A DNA stretch of 64,000 nt from Lycium barbarum (taxonomy: Eukaryota; Streptophyta; Magnoliopsida; Solanales; Solanaceae), in the NCBI RefSeq assembly GCF_019175385.1, contig NC_083345.1, positions 10,579,205 through 10,643,204 of the forward strand. Direction: 5' to 3'. The notes below the pieces were generated by a model. It worked only from the letters and a program-made list of their open reading frames with translations, did no database searches and was not told where the DNA came from. Made by a program: the position numbers and the translations under genes. Positions within the stretch are counted from its first letter, which is position 1, and each line of letters begins with the position of its first letter. Shown here one piece after another: positions 35,406 through 48,110 of the stretch.

Positions 35406-37601
35406 TGAGTTTCATCTTTTGCAGTAGTCACGGTTTGAATTATCAGTGAGTAGAAATTATCACAAGATGGATAAATTTCTTGATTTCAAGGCCTTAGATA
35501 TTCTTTAGAAGATGGCGACCGTATTTTCTTTGCAAGCGATAGCCATCATATTATGGTGAAAATCGTCTTTTTCCGAATACCCGTAATGGTGTAATTATAT
35601 GTTATAAATAGGATTTAGGAGGAGAACAAACTAATTTCGAATTAGCACCCTCATGAGTGGACCCGACCCAATAGTTATTTTCAACAAATTTGTATACAAA
35701 GGCGGAACTAGAGTTCAAGTTAATAATTAGGAATAATCCAATAGTTTTATTTAAATCATGTGCATAATCCAATAGTTTTATTTAAACCATGTATTTGTGG
35801 TAAGAAATTTATTATGTATAAATATTTATTCAGAACCAAATAAATCGATTTTTCTAAAATTTTGAACTCATAAGTTGAAAATTCTAAATCCATCTCTATT
35901 TATTAGTACTTTAACTAATTTATTGATCAACAATCTGTTACAATATATATATATATATAAGTATATGTTTAACGTGTTGAGTAATTTGTTCGTCAAGATT
36001 GGAGTAGATCTGTAGATGAACTCACGTTGGATGTTGTATATGAGATTGGAACTTGGGATTCTGAAACTATTACTGATATACTTAAATTATACTCACCCAT
36101 CTCCTTAGACACTTGTCTTTTTCATTATTAGGCTCCTTTCATTTCTAGGCTTGTTCTTTTCATGTTTTCTTTTTTGTCACGGTGGTATGATATCAGTTTG
36201 CCGGCCGAGGCGCAGCTAAAGTTCTAGTTATGAGTTCAGCATAATTTAATAGTTTTATTTGAATTTATATATTTGTATTAAAAAATTCATTAAGTACGTA
36301 TAAATAATTTATTACGAACCAAATAAATTGTCTTTTTCTAGAATTCAGAATCCATAAACTCAAAATTTTGAATTCTTTTATACTTATACGTACGTACTTT
36401 AATTAATTTATTAAATGATCTGTTACTACACAAGTTTACTTGCAATGTGTCGAGTTCAACAAGATTGGAGTAGATGAACTCAAATTGGATGCAGGGACGG
36501 ATGTAGCATGAAATTACAGGTTCACATGAACCTTGTAGTTTTTGTCTATACCATGTATATGTATTGAAAATTCATTATATATTTATAAATATTTGATTGT
36601 AAATCTAATTATTGAATTATATATTAATTTTAGATGTTATAAAAATTCATAAACTTCAAATTATGAATTTGATTCAACTGAAATATCTTAATGAGATAGT
36701 AACTTGGGATTCTCCAAACTATCAAAAGAGAAACCTCAATTATTCAACCATCTCCTTAGACATTTATCATTTTCATTATTAGGCTCTTTTCCATTTAAAA
36801 AGCTTTTAGAGAAGTATTACCTTTTCTTTAAAAAAGAAAAAAAAACTCACTTTATTTTGTTTGAAATTTAAACCCTTATCATGAACCAAATTAATGGGAT
36901 CTAAAGAGGAAATCATTGAGGCCTCCATTCTATAAAAACAGAAACCAAGCAGATGAACAGAAATCGTCAAGATTTTCATTGTCACAATTAATATTAGAAC
37001 CCTGATTTCCCATGATCTTCATTTCAACTTCATCGATTGATAGGCCACACATTAGATATTAATTGAAATTTATTCATTTTATTTGAATCGATAATTGATA
37101 TGTTGCATAACTGCAAGTTTTCTGAACGAGTTTCAAAATGAAATCAAATACATTTGTGGTATTGGACATAAAAATGAAAAAAGAAAAAGAGGAACCTCAT
37201 CTCCAATTCTTGAGGGGAAAAAATAAGCCAATCTGCTATCAACTTCATCAATTATTAGAAAAAGCCAATTTGCTTTTGCCCTCCGATTTTGACCAAATCC
37301 TAGGAACCGCCAAAAGAAAAAATGTGTGGTCATGTACAAATACTCTTCTAGATTATTTGGTTTATTCTACCTAATTAACTAATGAAATCTAGTTATGGTT
37401 TAAAATGATGACCTTTTGTGGGAACTAAAAAGTGTGAATTTTGAGATTGCTGCTCTAATTATTCCTAAACTAATGCCTATTATGCTATTATGTTTAGTAC
37501 GAAGTGTTTATGTTGCGTATAATGTTTATCCGTTAATAAATCAATTCCAAGAAGCCTTTCAAATAAAATTATGGGATTAGCAGAAATATAATGCCCCTTT
37601 C
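35406..37601. other. Intergenic DNA with three GGCGGAG-type repeats
   Basis: Members of the GGCGGAG/GACGGATGTAG family lie at about 35697-35900, 36205-36400 and 36486-36690. All contain a TTTGTA..AAAAATTCATTA..GTATAAATATTTA core followed by (C/A)AAATTTTGAATT. Between them is AT-rich DNA. A 78-codon frame at 37138-37374 (MKSNTFVVLDIKMKKEKEEP...) follows a TATAAAAAC at 36931; I recognise no family and cannot say whether it is a gene. Confidence 0.45.
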
Positions 37602-38634
37602 AACCTGTTTGGCTAAGCTTATTTTTCTTCAAAAGTGTTTATTTTTTTCAAAAAGTGCTTATTTCTAAAAAAATGAGGTGTTTGGCCAAACTTTTAGGAA
37701 AAAAAATAAGTGTCTTTGGGGAGCAGCAAAAACTAGGGCTGGGCATAAATACCGAAAACCGAAAAACCGAACCGAAACGAACCGAAACTTCAACAAACCA
37801 AACCGAACCGAACTAGTTTGGTTCGGTGTTTGGTGTCCATCGTCAAAAAATCGAAATCGAAATAGCCGAATCAAAGTTTGATAAAACTGAACCGAAAAAC
37901 CGAACGCGCACCAAAATTTAATACATTACCCAAAAAAATTAAAATAATCCAGGCCCATTAAGTTTAAAGCAAAAAAAATGCAATTGTAATAAGTCCTCTT
38001 TTGCATTTGTATCCCTAATTTTCCACTTCAATTGAAAAAATCAAATATCCTTAACAAAGAAAGGTAACTAGGATGTCTCTTTAGGATTAATTAATGTATG
38101 TCCTTTATGTGTTTTCTTAACTATTCTTACGGTATGTATATAACAACTAGTAATCCTATGTCATGATTATAGTTTTCTGTTCTTGTGTATCCTGTTTGTT
38201 TAATTTTGATTTCAATTATCAATTTTATGTTTTATTGCTTTTGAAAATATGAATTAGTGTCAATGGAATCGCTTTTAATATTATATTAAAAAAACCGAAA
38301 CCAGAACCGAACCGAAACCGAAAGAACCGAACCGAACTAGTTTGGTTCGGTATTTGGTGTTCACCTTCAAAAAACCGAACCCCAAATAGCCAAACCGAAG
38401 TTTGATAAAACCGAACCGAAAAACCGAACGCCCACCCCTAGCAAAAACTGTTTTTCAGAAGCTAAAAAAATAGTTTTTCTCCAGAAACACTATTTTAAAA
38501 GTTTGACTAAACACTAATTATTGCTAAAAAGTGTTTTTTAAAATCAATTGGTTAAACACAAATTTCTTTTCACCTAAAATACTTTTTTGAAAAGCACTTT
38601 TCTAAAAAAGCTGATTTTAGAAGCTTGACAGGCT
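37602..38634. mobile_element. MITE interrupted by a second element
   Basis: Left part ACCTGTTTGGCTAAGCTT with AAAAGTGCTTATTT motifs; right part AAAAGTGTTTTT...AAGCACTTTTCT...AGAAGCTTGACAGGCT, inverse in character. The two halves are one decayed foldback MITE of a kind common in Solanaceae, opened by the hAT-like element at 37734-38440. Confidence 0.6.
37734..38440. mobile_element. Non-autonomous hAT-like element
   Basis: The ends are TAGGGCTGGGC and, inverted, TAGGGGTGGGC, with the perfect 8-bp duplication GCAAAAAC at 37726-37733 and 38441-38448. Subterminal blocks are arrays of AACCGAAACCGAA and GGTTCGGT at both ends, with AT-rich filler and no transposase between. It is nested inside an older MITE. 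Confidence 0.85.
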
Positions 38635-39534
38635 ATAGAACTGACAACGAGAATCGATCATTGGTTGAATTTCTTGAGTTTTGGGATTTTCTTATAAAAG
38701 TTTTCATGCATTTCGTCGTAAAAGTATCACATTAATTAGTGCTAGTCTGTGACTAGTTCTTTTGTGGATTTTGTAAAGCTATTTTGCATTTATTGATTAC
38801 ACAATGAAGACAATCGCACATTAATGAATTCATATCTTTATAGTTAAAAGGACTTTTTCTGAGACATGAAACAAGGAAGTGACCATATAGATACAGTTGA
38901 AGCCTTTTGTGTAGTAATGAAGTCTTCAAACTATTCTTTCAAAATTAAATTGCCTATCCATCGTCAGACTTGAAAATTCAATGCAATTTTGATATTTTGA
39001 ATTATATATACATTGATGTTGACAGTGTAATAATTATTACACCATCATTTTAAATTTCCAGCTACAACTTGTCATCATTCTATTTTTAGACTACGATATC
39101 AGGCTTGTTATACCTATTAGTAGTATATATTTTACGACAATCTAATGTGTAGTAAGAAATCTATCATTATTCCAAATTAATAATATTATTCTTCATTAAT
39201 TAATAAATTCAGTGGAGTATTTGACTTGATTACTTGTTGAGCACTACGTTTATATGGTAGTTATGAAAAATTCAATAAGATCAAATGTCAACTAATAAAA
39301 TGTATAAAAAAACATTGTTCTAACAAACTTTGTACTTGGCAGGACGAAACAGGTACTGGTTGTTTATTAACAGCATTAGGTGATGTAAGAATTATGTCAT
39401 CATTCATATATATAAATATAAAAAGTAAACTTTCTTTGGAAAGGATTTATTCAAGAGTGTTTATATTAAGTAATGATAATTAATTCAAGACATTGGTGTC
39501 AACCCCATAATAGGGGATGGGTAGATGAGAACGA
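38635..39534. other. Intergenic, nothing recognised
   Basis: AT-rich DNA without supported genes or terminal repeats. Confidence 0.5.
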
Positions 39535-39542
39535 GTTAAGAA

Positions 39543-40296
39543 CATTGTTTTAAAAGGCAGTGTCAGGACTCGCCCTGGGGCTCGCCTCGGGGCAGGACAG
39601 TGGCAAAACGCCCTGGGGCTAACGTGCGGGGCTTAGTTCCTATGAGGCTTACGCCCTAAGCGTCCAACCGTACTCCCTAAACACGCCTAACGCCCAACGC
39701 CCAGGGCTCGCCTAACAGTTCTTACACAAATTATATTTTAAATTCCTTAATTAAAATCATTCACCCTCATAATTATTTAACAAAATAATGATACTTAATA
39801 GTTTTTCATCTATAGAAATAGAAGATTGGGTGTAACTCATATAACAAGTCGTAGTATTGGATATTTACTATTTGAGAACGTCGTGAGGGTGAATATCACT
39901 TAATTTAAAAAAAAAAAAACACATAGCGGAATTGTACATTTTCACTTGGTCATAAGTCCTATGTATCAGAATTATCATATAATTTTATTTTTTGTTCATG
40001 AAGAAGTTATGTTTTAATTGTAATATTGATAAATTTTATTGATTATTTGCTTATAGGGAGATAAAATGAATAGTATGATAGTAATAGTGTTTTAAAAAAC
40101 TGTGTTTTTTTCCGTGTTTGAAAGTTAAAATGTTAGAATTGTTTTGCATTTCATAATAGCTTTTATTTCATTGTATTGTTTATACTTGTAAAATTATGTT
40201 ATATATAATTACAAGTTATAAGCGGTGTATAATGGATTGCTTTGATCATTTTTTTGTGAGGATCAAGCGCGCGCGCTCACACACACACACACACAC

Positions 40297-40328
<32 letters not shown>

Positions 40329-40515
40329 TATTTACAGTTTTCTTTTATTTTTTATGTAATTTTACCTATTTAAAAATATTTATTATAATTATATTATTTT
40401 AAGAAATACTAAAAATTAAATACCCATGGGGCTTACGCCCCGTGCCTCGAGGCTTACGCCTCGTCGAGGCGTATGTAAAACGCCCCGCCTTACGCCCCCG
40501 CCTTTTAAAACATTG
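39543..40515. mobile_element. Non-autonomous hAT-like element with GC-rich ends
   Basis: The left end CATTGTTTTAAAAGGC and inverted right end CAATGTTTTAAAAGGC are flanked by GTTAAGAA on both sides (39535-39542, 40516-40523). Both subterminal regions are GC-rich with CTTACGCCC, CGCCTCG and GGGGCTCGCC motifs. The middle is AT-rich and contains the compound microsatellite at 40266-40330. No transposase. Confidence 0.85.
40266..40330. repeat. Compound microsatellite
   Basis: Consecutive GC, CA, CATA and AT repeat tracts inside the element at 39543-40515. Confidence 0.9.
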
Positions 40516-40523
40516 GTTAAGAA

Positions 40524-41419
40524 AAAAGACTGATTGATAGATTTCTAGCTTAATAAGATTTGAAAGAAGGGGTGCATATAGTACCTTAGGTGAATCGGAT
40601 GTGGAACGAGAAAAAAAAAGTGAAAAGGCTTGACCTAATATATGGTACACGAGCTAGTGGGCTCGATATGGCATATCTCTAAGGGATAAATCTGTGAGAT
40701 TTTTTGGCCAAATCAAACTATATATACCATGAACTTGAATCTAGTTAAATATAATTAAAATTCATAAAGTTTTATCATTAGCATATATTCTTCTAGATAA
40801 ATAACAATGAATGGTCTCTTGAATATTCAACTTCATGAAAAAGCAGCAGTCAGCTACCGGCACCCAAATCTAAGGGCAAAAATATTCATGAAAAATGATT
40901 GGATGAATGTTGTCTTGTTTGGTATACATTACTATCATTGAAGACTTCTATAATTTTGACGAGACATGTCTGTTGAATATTTCAATGATTTCAGAAGCAT
41001 CTTTCAGGAAGACCAATAACTAAAAGGAACTGTAACTATAAAGTATGGGTGTCTATTGGAAGTGTTCACAAAGAAATAGAATATAAATAAATAATAGCTT
41101 TGATGAGGTGTACGGTTATATGCACAAATTGTACGCAAAAGTTATGGACTGTTGAGGAATTTGTTTGAACTTGCGTTACAATATCCAATATGGTTAGTTT
41201 AGGTGCATATAAAGTACATAAGCGAATTTTACTTTACTTATAATATTCTATTCAATAAATTTCATTTCACATCGAAAACTATTTTAAGAAAAAGATCAAA
41301 CGGGTTCAACTAGGATATTGACCATTTTATTTTGCTCTTATATTTTCTATTTACCGCTTGAGGAGTTTAAACCTAATCTTACCTTTGGTACAAGGTAGAG
41401 ATATCAGGAAAAGTTTCAC
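40524..41419. other. Intergenic, nothing recognised
   Basis: AT-rich stretch between a hAT-like element and an LTR retrotransposon; no supported gene. Confidence 0.5.
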
Positions 41420-42041
41420 CCAATTGTTGTGAAAAATTGAGTTTAATATCTCAAAAAGAAGTTTCCAACTCATGTCTAAATTTATTATTTTAATATTATA
41501 TTGATGAGTATTAATATTATCCTTAATGCAGTTTTTAAACGTTGGTAGATTGTCTTAATTTCTAATAGACTAGTTGAAAATTTGTGAATTCAATTGTTAA
41601 ACGTTTCTTATATCATGAATTGTCATCATTGGCTTTTATTATACTTTATTATATTCAAAAGATTGATTCTATTAGAAGAAACGTATTTGACCATTTGGAT
41701 GGTCTTTATTATATTCATAATATATTGTCCTCTCTCTCAACCTATATATATACACTTAAGTTATTTTCTTTGGGAGAAGTTATATGTACAAAAACATGCT
41801 TTTTCTTATTTATTATATGTGTTGGGTTTTCTTTATTAAATTTTTATTAGATTCTGGCTCCTAGTTTTGTACTAGAAGAGCTTGTTGAATCTTGGGGAAT
41901 ACATCCATACCGGGTGAAATATCCTTAAGGACAGTGTCCTAATTGACATGCCTCAAGCTTTCAAGAATTTCCTGCAAGTTCGTGATCAAATATTTTCCGA
42001 CAATGTTTCGTGATCAAGTATTTTCTGTAAGATTTCCAACA

Positions 42042-42585
42042 ATCTTAAGGATATTTCTCACTCTATTAATTCTTACAGAAAATAGAAAAAGAATAACTTA
42101 GTGCAATCTGTCTAAGTTCCAGATATGTTGCTGAATTATATTATGATGGAAAATATATGTATAACTATCTAAAAGAAAAGTAGTAATGATTTTGATATGA
42201 TTAATTTATAATTTTATTCGAGACTTTTAAGTTGTTCTTGGATAGTAGAAATTATAAGCGTGTTTATTATGATGTTCTACAAGTTTGAGATTTTGAGGTG
42301 ACAATTGTTATATTGGATAATGTACTTAATTACTTATACTCTGAAATTAATCATGCTATTGTCTTGATCAAGACTTTTATTTGGAGATAAAGTCTCTAAA
42401 CTATGTTAATTGTTTGGTTAAAGAATTTAAGTTTTCTTCAATTATAAACAAAGTTGAGTGTGTGGATCTGTGTACACCGTATGCGATTATTGATTCTTTG
42501 ATGTGGAAGAATGATTAATTCATTATGGCTTATAACTAGTTTGTTGATATTGGAGTATTATAAATATGTATAGAGCTCTCCTCTC

Positions 42586-42626
<41 letters not shown>

Positions 42627-44882
42627 TTGAAATGTTTACACATGGTTTATTGAAGTATTTTACAGAATATAAATTATGAGACTCACTAATGGTGAAGGGT
42701 GTTGTCCTTCAACTATATAGTTACACAACTATGTCTCCATGGTGTATACTTGGTGAGTAAAATGTTTTAGCTCAAAGAAAGAAAGAAAAATTGAGATTGC
42801 CAATTATTCCTCATGGATGATTTCATTTGAATGATCTTTCATAGAAATAATATTGTTTGGGTGTATCGCAAAATATTGTCATCATGCTACTAATGTAGGA
42901 AAAGATTTGGATAAATGATAATCCCGCTGAGTAAAATAATTATAATTAAGCGGATGATATAATTATTGTAGTCATTTCTCAAGTGAATCTTGTGGCTAAT
43001 GTGAGAGATTGGGTGTCAGCTAAGGTGCCACTAAGCATATTTGTGCTAACAAATTTAATTTTGTTCTACACCCAAGTTGAAGAAGAAGAAGAAGAATGAT
43101 TTATTTATGTTAGTGATTCAAGAACTATTCAAGTTTTTATAATGAAAAGGTTCATCTTAAAATCACTTTGTGGAAAGAAAAAAATTATTGGCATTTGTCG
43201 GGGTAATTTATGTTTCTAATGTTTGAGCATATTTGGTTCTTGGGGAATTATTAAAAGAGTTGGATGGAAATTTTATTTGAGTATGATAAGGATGCATCAA
43301 CCAAAATAATATTTTGTGAGCACAATTGGTATCGTAATCATGGTTTAATTATACTTTTCTCATCTTATGGGTGTCTTTTGATAAAAATGTTACTCTCTTA
43401 AAATATTTGTTGATGATGACATAATTCGAGTACATTTTACATTATTATTTTGGTTGATGATGACATAATGTGAGTACATTTTACATTATTATTTTGGTTA
43501 AGTTATATTATTAGCTTGTTATTTATAAGGTGAAACGTCTTATGAGATATTTGTAATACTTCTTATGAGTTATGAAAATATTATTCCCCTATCTTAAAAT
43601 GTTTGAAAATGTGGGGATTATGCTTTCTTACTAGAGTTATGTTGAGAGAATAGTTTTAAAAAAAGTGATAATATTTTTCGTGGTCTTGTTGTTCAAAAAT
43701 GATGTTGAATGAGAATTTTTGGAAAAGAGAAAGCACAGCATAGAAAAATACTTTGGTGAAGATTTTTAATACTTATCTTGTTGATAATGATCCTAAAATA
43801 TATTATGGTGTTATTTCTACTTTTGATGTATTGGAGAGAAGCAACAGATGATCAAGTGTCATGATGAATTAATATTTGTTGTACTAGAAAGGGTATAATG
43901 ATGCTAAGTGGACCTCAAAATCCATCTGTGATTGTGTGTTTACCCTTTGTAGGGGTGTAATAATATGAAAATCAGTCAAATAGATCATAATGAAATTTGA
44001 GTTTGTGGTTTGGAGTTGACTGGCTATGAGGCTAAGATGCTTCTTAGTGAGCGTTGAGGTTGAGATAAAATAAATGTGTTTATATATTGTGGTTGCCAAG
44101 CAGCGTTAGCTGTAGTGAATAAATAATTTTTTTCAATGGCAATAAAAAATATTCGTTTGAGACATAAAGTGATAAAACAGCGCTGTTGTGAGATGGAATT
44201 ATTTTCATGAATTATGTGATGTCTGAGGTGAATTTGGCCGATTCACAAGACTAAAAGAAACATTGAGGGGAATGAGACTTTTGTCATTTGAGAAGATTAA
44301 CCATGATGGTAACCCAACCTATGTGATTGGATATCCTATGAATTAGGTTCATATGGGTAATAACAAGTCATTAGTTGATCAAAATTGCACTATTAAATTA
44401 TGTCCCTTCCTATGGTGTGTGAATATAGTGCAATATTGCAAGGCAAATTGAGGTTGAGTTAAACTCTTAATCCAATTCATATCCTTTATAGGTGGTGTAC
44501 TGCTCTGCAGAATACACTTGATGATTGGAACTATATGAGTGTGGAGTGGTGCCGCTCTTATGAGATTTTAACATATTTCTAGAGCACTCATGAATATCAG
44601 GACACGCACATGGCCTCTTAGCGCAAAACCACGATAGCGACAAAGATTGTGCCAAAATAATGTGATAGAATACAACCATGGGCTTACAAAAGAATTCTTG
44701 GTTCATAGAAGTTCTAAACTTCACCAATTGTTCTGTAAGTATAATCTTGTTTTATCTAAATCTGGTTCATAGTCTACGTGACACCAGATTCGATGCACTG
44801 TACTCATATATATGTGGAAATCCCAGCAAAACTTTTAATTTTTATACATTACTTATTATTCTTTTTGAGATATGTGGGAGAT
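42042..44882 (+). other. Interior of the LTR element, no recognisable gag-pol
   Basis: Every frame is broken by stops every few dozen codons. I found no reverse transcriptase, integrase or protease motif. An AT microsatellite lies at about 42584-42620, and a ~40-bp direct repeat (GATGATGACATAAT..GAGTACATTTTAC) at about 43411-43496. Confidence 0.5.
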
Positions 44883-45260
44883 AGTTGTGAAAAATTGAGT
44901 TTAATATCTCAAAAAGAAGTCTTCAACTCATGTCTAAATTCATTATTTTAATATTATATTGATGAGTATTGATATTATCCTTAATGCAGTTTTTAAATGT
45001 AGGCAGATTGTCTTAATTTCTAATAGACTAGTTGAAAATTTGTGAATTCAATTGTTAAATGTTTCTTATACATGAATTGTCATCGGCTTTTATTATACTT
45101 TATTATATTCAAAAGATTGATTCTATTAGAAGAAACGTATTTGACCATTTGAATGGTGTTTATTATATTCATAACTAGATGGCTTATGTCTGTGCTGCGC
45201 ACGGATCCAACACTTCGGATTATAGTGTATCTATGTATATGTAGTTGTGTTTAGATAGTG

Positions 45261-45263
<3 letters not shown>

Positions 45264-45331
<68 letters not shown>
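45264..45331. repeat. AT/TA microsatellite
   Basis: About 68 bp of AT dinucleotide repeat near the 3' end (minus-strand sense) of the Helitron-like element. Confidence 0.9.
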
Positions 45332-45333
<2 letters not shown>

Positions 45334-45539
45334 TATATTCAAAATACGATTAATATAACATTGTAGTTTGTGTTCCGTATCTAAAACTTTATTTTATTCG
45401 TGTTTGCTACGAAAATTTATTAATATCTTTTAAAAGAGAAGACTTGTTTAAAAGAAAACTATTTTCCTCTCTATGAGATAAAATAATAGCAATATTTAAG
45501 CATCAGTTGATACTTTCAATTTTAATTCGATTAATTTAA

Positions 45540-47062
45540 AAGTGTAAAATACTTATTATTTTTTATCAAATTTTGATTTGGATAATTCTAATTCAAATTA
45601 TTAAATTAATTTTACATGTTTGAAACGAAACAAAGTAGAAATTAATTTTTTATTTAAACGAAGAAATGCTATTTTTTAATTTTTGGTAAATATTCTCGGT
45701 TTAACTCATTTTACTTGTCATGTTGTCTTTTGCATGATTTTTTAAGAAAACGTGAATTAGAATTATAATTTGACTAATTTACCTTATTCATTATTTGATC
45801 TTCATTTGATATTAATCTCTTTTCACATTTATTAGAGTAAAAATAAAAATAAAAAATTAATTAAATTTTATCTTATTTTTTAAATATATATATATATATT
45901 AAGTATATTTATTTTTAGAAGAGTTTGTAATATAAAGTATAAAACATCATTTTTTTGCCCTTAAATAAAAAAGTGGGTGGGACCACAAAGGATTTTTTTA
46001 CTCTTAAATAAAAAAGTAGGACCGAACACGGACGACGATCTTGCCTCTATAAACCGGCTCTTCTATATAGTAGTAATAGTGAAGTAATACATATAATTTT
46101 TTTATCAAATTTTGATTTGGATAATTCAAATTCAAATTATAATATTAATTTTACATGTTTAAGATGACAAAAAGTAGAAATTTGATTTTTTATCTAAATG
46201 AAGAACTTCTATTTTTAAATTTTTAGTAAATATTTTTTGTTTAACTCATTTTACTTGTCATGTTGTTTTTTACACGGTTTTTTAAGAAAACGTCAATTAG
46301 AATTATAATTTCACTAATTTACCTTATTAATTATTTGATCTCCATTTAATATTATTTTTTCTTTTATGACATTAATCTTTTTTCACATTTATTAGAGTAA
46401 GGAAAAAATTAAAAACTAATTAAATTCTATCTTATTTTAATAAATAAGTATTTTAAGTATGTTGCTGTACAATAATTTCATGTACTCTCACTAATGCGTT
46501 GATACGCATGTGGCAATGAATCCATCATTATTGATTTATTTGTTTGATTTTCTAAGCACTTTTTTTTAACATTATTTTTTTTTAATATGGGATTTTTTTT
46601 TTAATTAATATTGCTTGATTTTGTTAATATGGGATCCACTTTTTTTTTCTCGTGAGTTGGATGTGGTGGGTTTCACTTTTTTTTTTTTTTTTTAATACTG
46701 GTTGGTGTTTAATATGGGGGTCATGAAGAACTTCTATTTTTAAATTTTTAGTAAATATTTTTTGTTTAACTCATTTTAATTGTCATGTTATTTTTTACAA
46801 GGTTATTAAAGGAAACGTCAATTAGAATTATAATTTCACTAATTTATCTTATTAATTATTTGATCTCCATTTAATATTATTTTTTATTTTATGACATTAA
46901 TCTCTTTTCACATTTATTAGAGTAAGGAAAAATTGAAAAAGTAATTAAATTATATCTTATTTTAATATATAAGTATTTTAAGTATGTTGCTGTACAATAA
47001 TTTCATTTGCTCCCACTAATGGGATTATACGCATGTGGCAATGAGTCCATCATTATTGATTT
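45540..47062. repeat. Three ~530-bp direct repeats in the Helitron
   Basis: A block containing TTTAACTCATTTTA(C/A)TTGTCATG and CGTCAATTAGAATTATAATT recurs with TGTCATG at about 45716, 46256 and 46781. The spacings are about 540 and 525 bp. The second and third units also share GTATGTTGCTGTACAATAAT and CGCATGTGGCAATGA. Confidence 0.8.
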
Positions 47063-48110
47063 AATTGTTTGATTTTCTAAGCATTTGTTTTTTATCATTG
47101 TTTGTTTTATTACTATGGGATTCACTTTTTTTTTTTAATATTGCTTGATTATGTTAATATGGGGTCCACTTTTTTTTTCCCGTGAGTTTGGATGTGGTGG
47201 GTTCCACTTTTTTTTTTTAATACTGGTTGGTGTTTAATGTGGGACCCACAATTTTTTTTTTAACATTGTTTGTTTTTTTAAAATGGGATTCACTTTTTTT
47301 TTTAATATTGCTTGATTTTGTTAATATGGGGTTCACTTTTTTTTCCGTGAGTTTGAATGTGGTGGGTTCCACTTTTTTTTTCTTAATACTGGTTGGTGTT
47401 TAATATGGGGCCCATAATTTTTTTTTAATATTAGTTGTTGTTTAATATATATGGGGCCCACAATTTTTTTTTTGCTTATTTTGTTAATATGGGGTCTACT
47501 TTTTTTTTTTTAATATTAGTTGTTTAATATATATGGGGCCCACAATTTTTTTTTTTACAATTTTTTTTTATGGGCCTGTTTAATATGGGGCCCAAAATTA
47601 TTATTTTTAAGGGCCCACAACGGACGACCAAAGGGGACCCCAACTGGTTTAATATTAGTTGTTGTTTAATATATATGGGCCCCACAATTGTTTTTGCTTG
47701 ATTTTGTTAATATGGGGTCTACTTTTTTTTTTTTAATATTAGTTGTTTTATATATGGGCCACAATTTTTTTTTTATGGGCCTGTTTAATATAGGGCAAAA
47801 ATTTTTTTTAAGGGCCCACAATGGACAACGACGGATGACCAAAGGGGACCCCAACTGGTTTAATATTAGTTGTTGTTTAATATATATGGGGTCCATAATT
47901 TTTTTTGCTTGATTTTGTTAATATGGGGTCCACTTTTTTTCAATATTAGTTGTTTAATAAATTTACAATTTTTTTGCTTGATTTTGTTAATATGGGGTCC
48001 ACTTTTTTTAAATATTAGTTGTTTAATATATATATGGGGCCCAAAATTTTATTTTATTTTTAAGGGCCCACAACAGACGACGACGGATGACCAAAGGGGA
48101 CCCCAACTGG
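46560..48110. repeat. Poly-T / TATGGGGTCCAC repeat field
   Basis: Many irregular units combine a T8-T14 run, AATATTGCTTGATTTTGTT or AATATTAGTTG, and TATATGGGGCCCACAA or ATGGGGTCCACTT. Two longer copies of GGGCCCACAA..GACCAAAGGGGACCCCAACTGG lie at about 47608-47648 and 48064-48110 (a third at 47813-47860). No coding capacity. Confidence 0.8.

Noticed and set aside
37138..37374. 78-codon frame after a TATA-like site as a small gene
   Set aside because: No recognised family and no introns or homologue visible; kept only as a remark because it cannot be told from chance.
45262..47062. A CRISPR-like array
   Set aside because: The repeats are long, AT-rich and lack uniform spacers; this is plant nuclear DNA.
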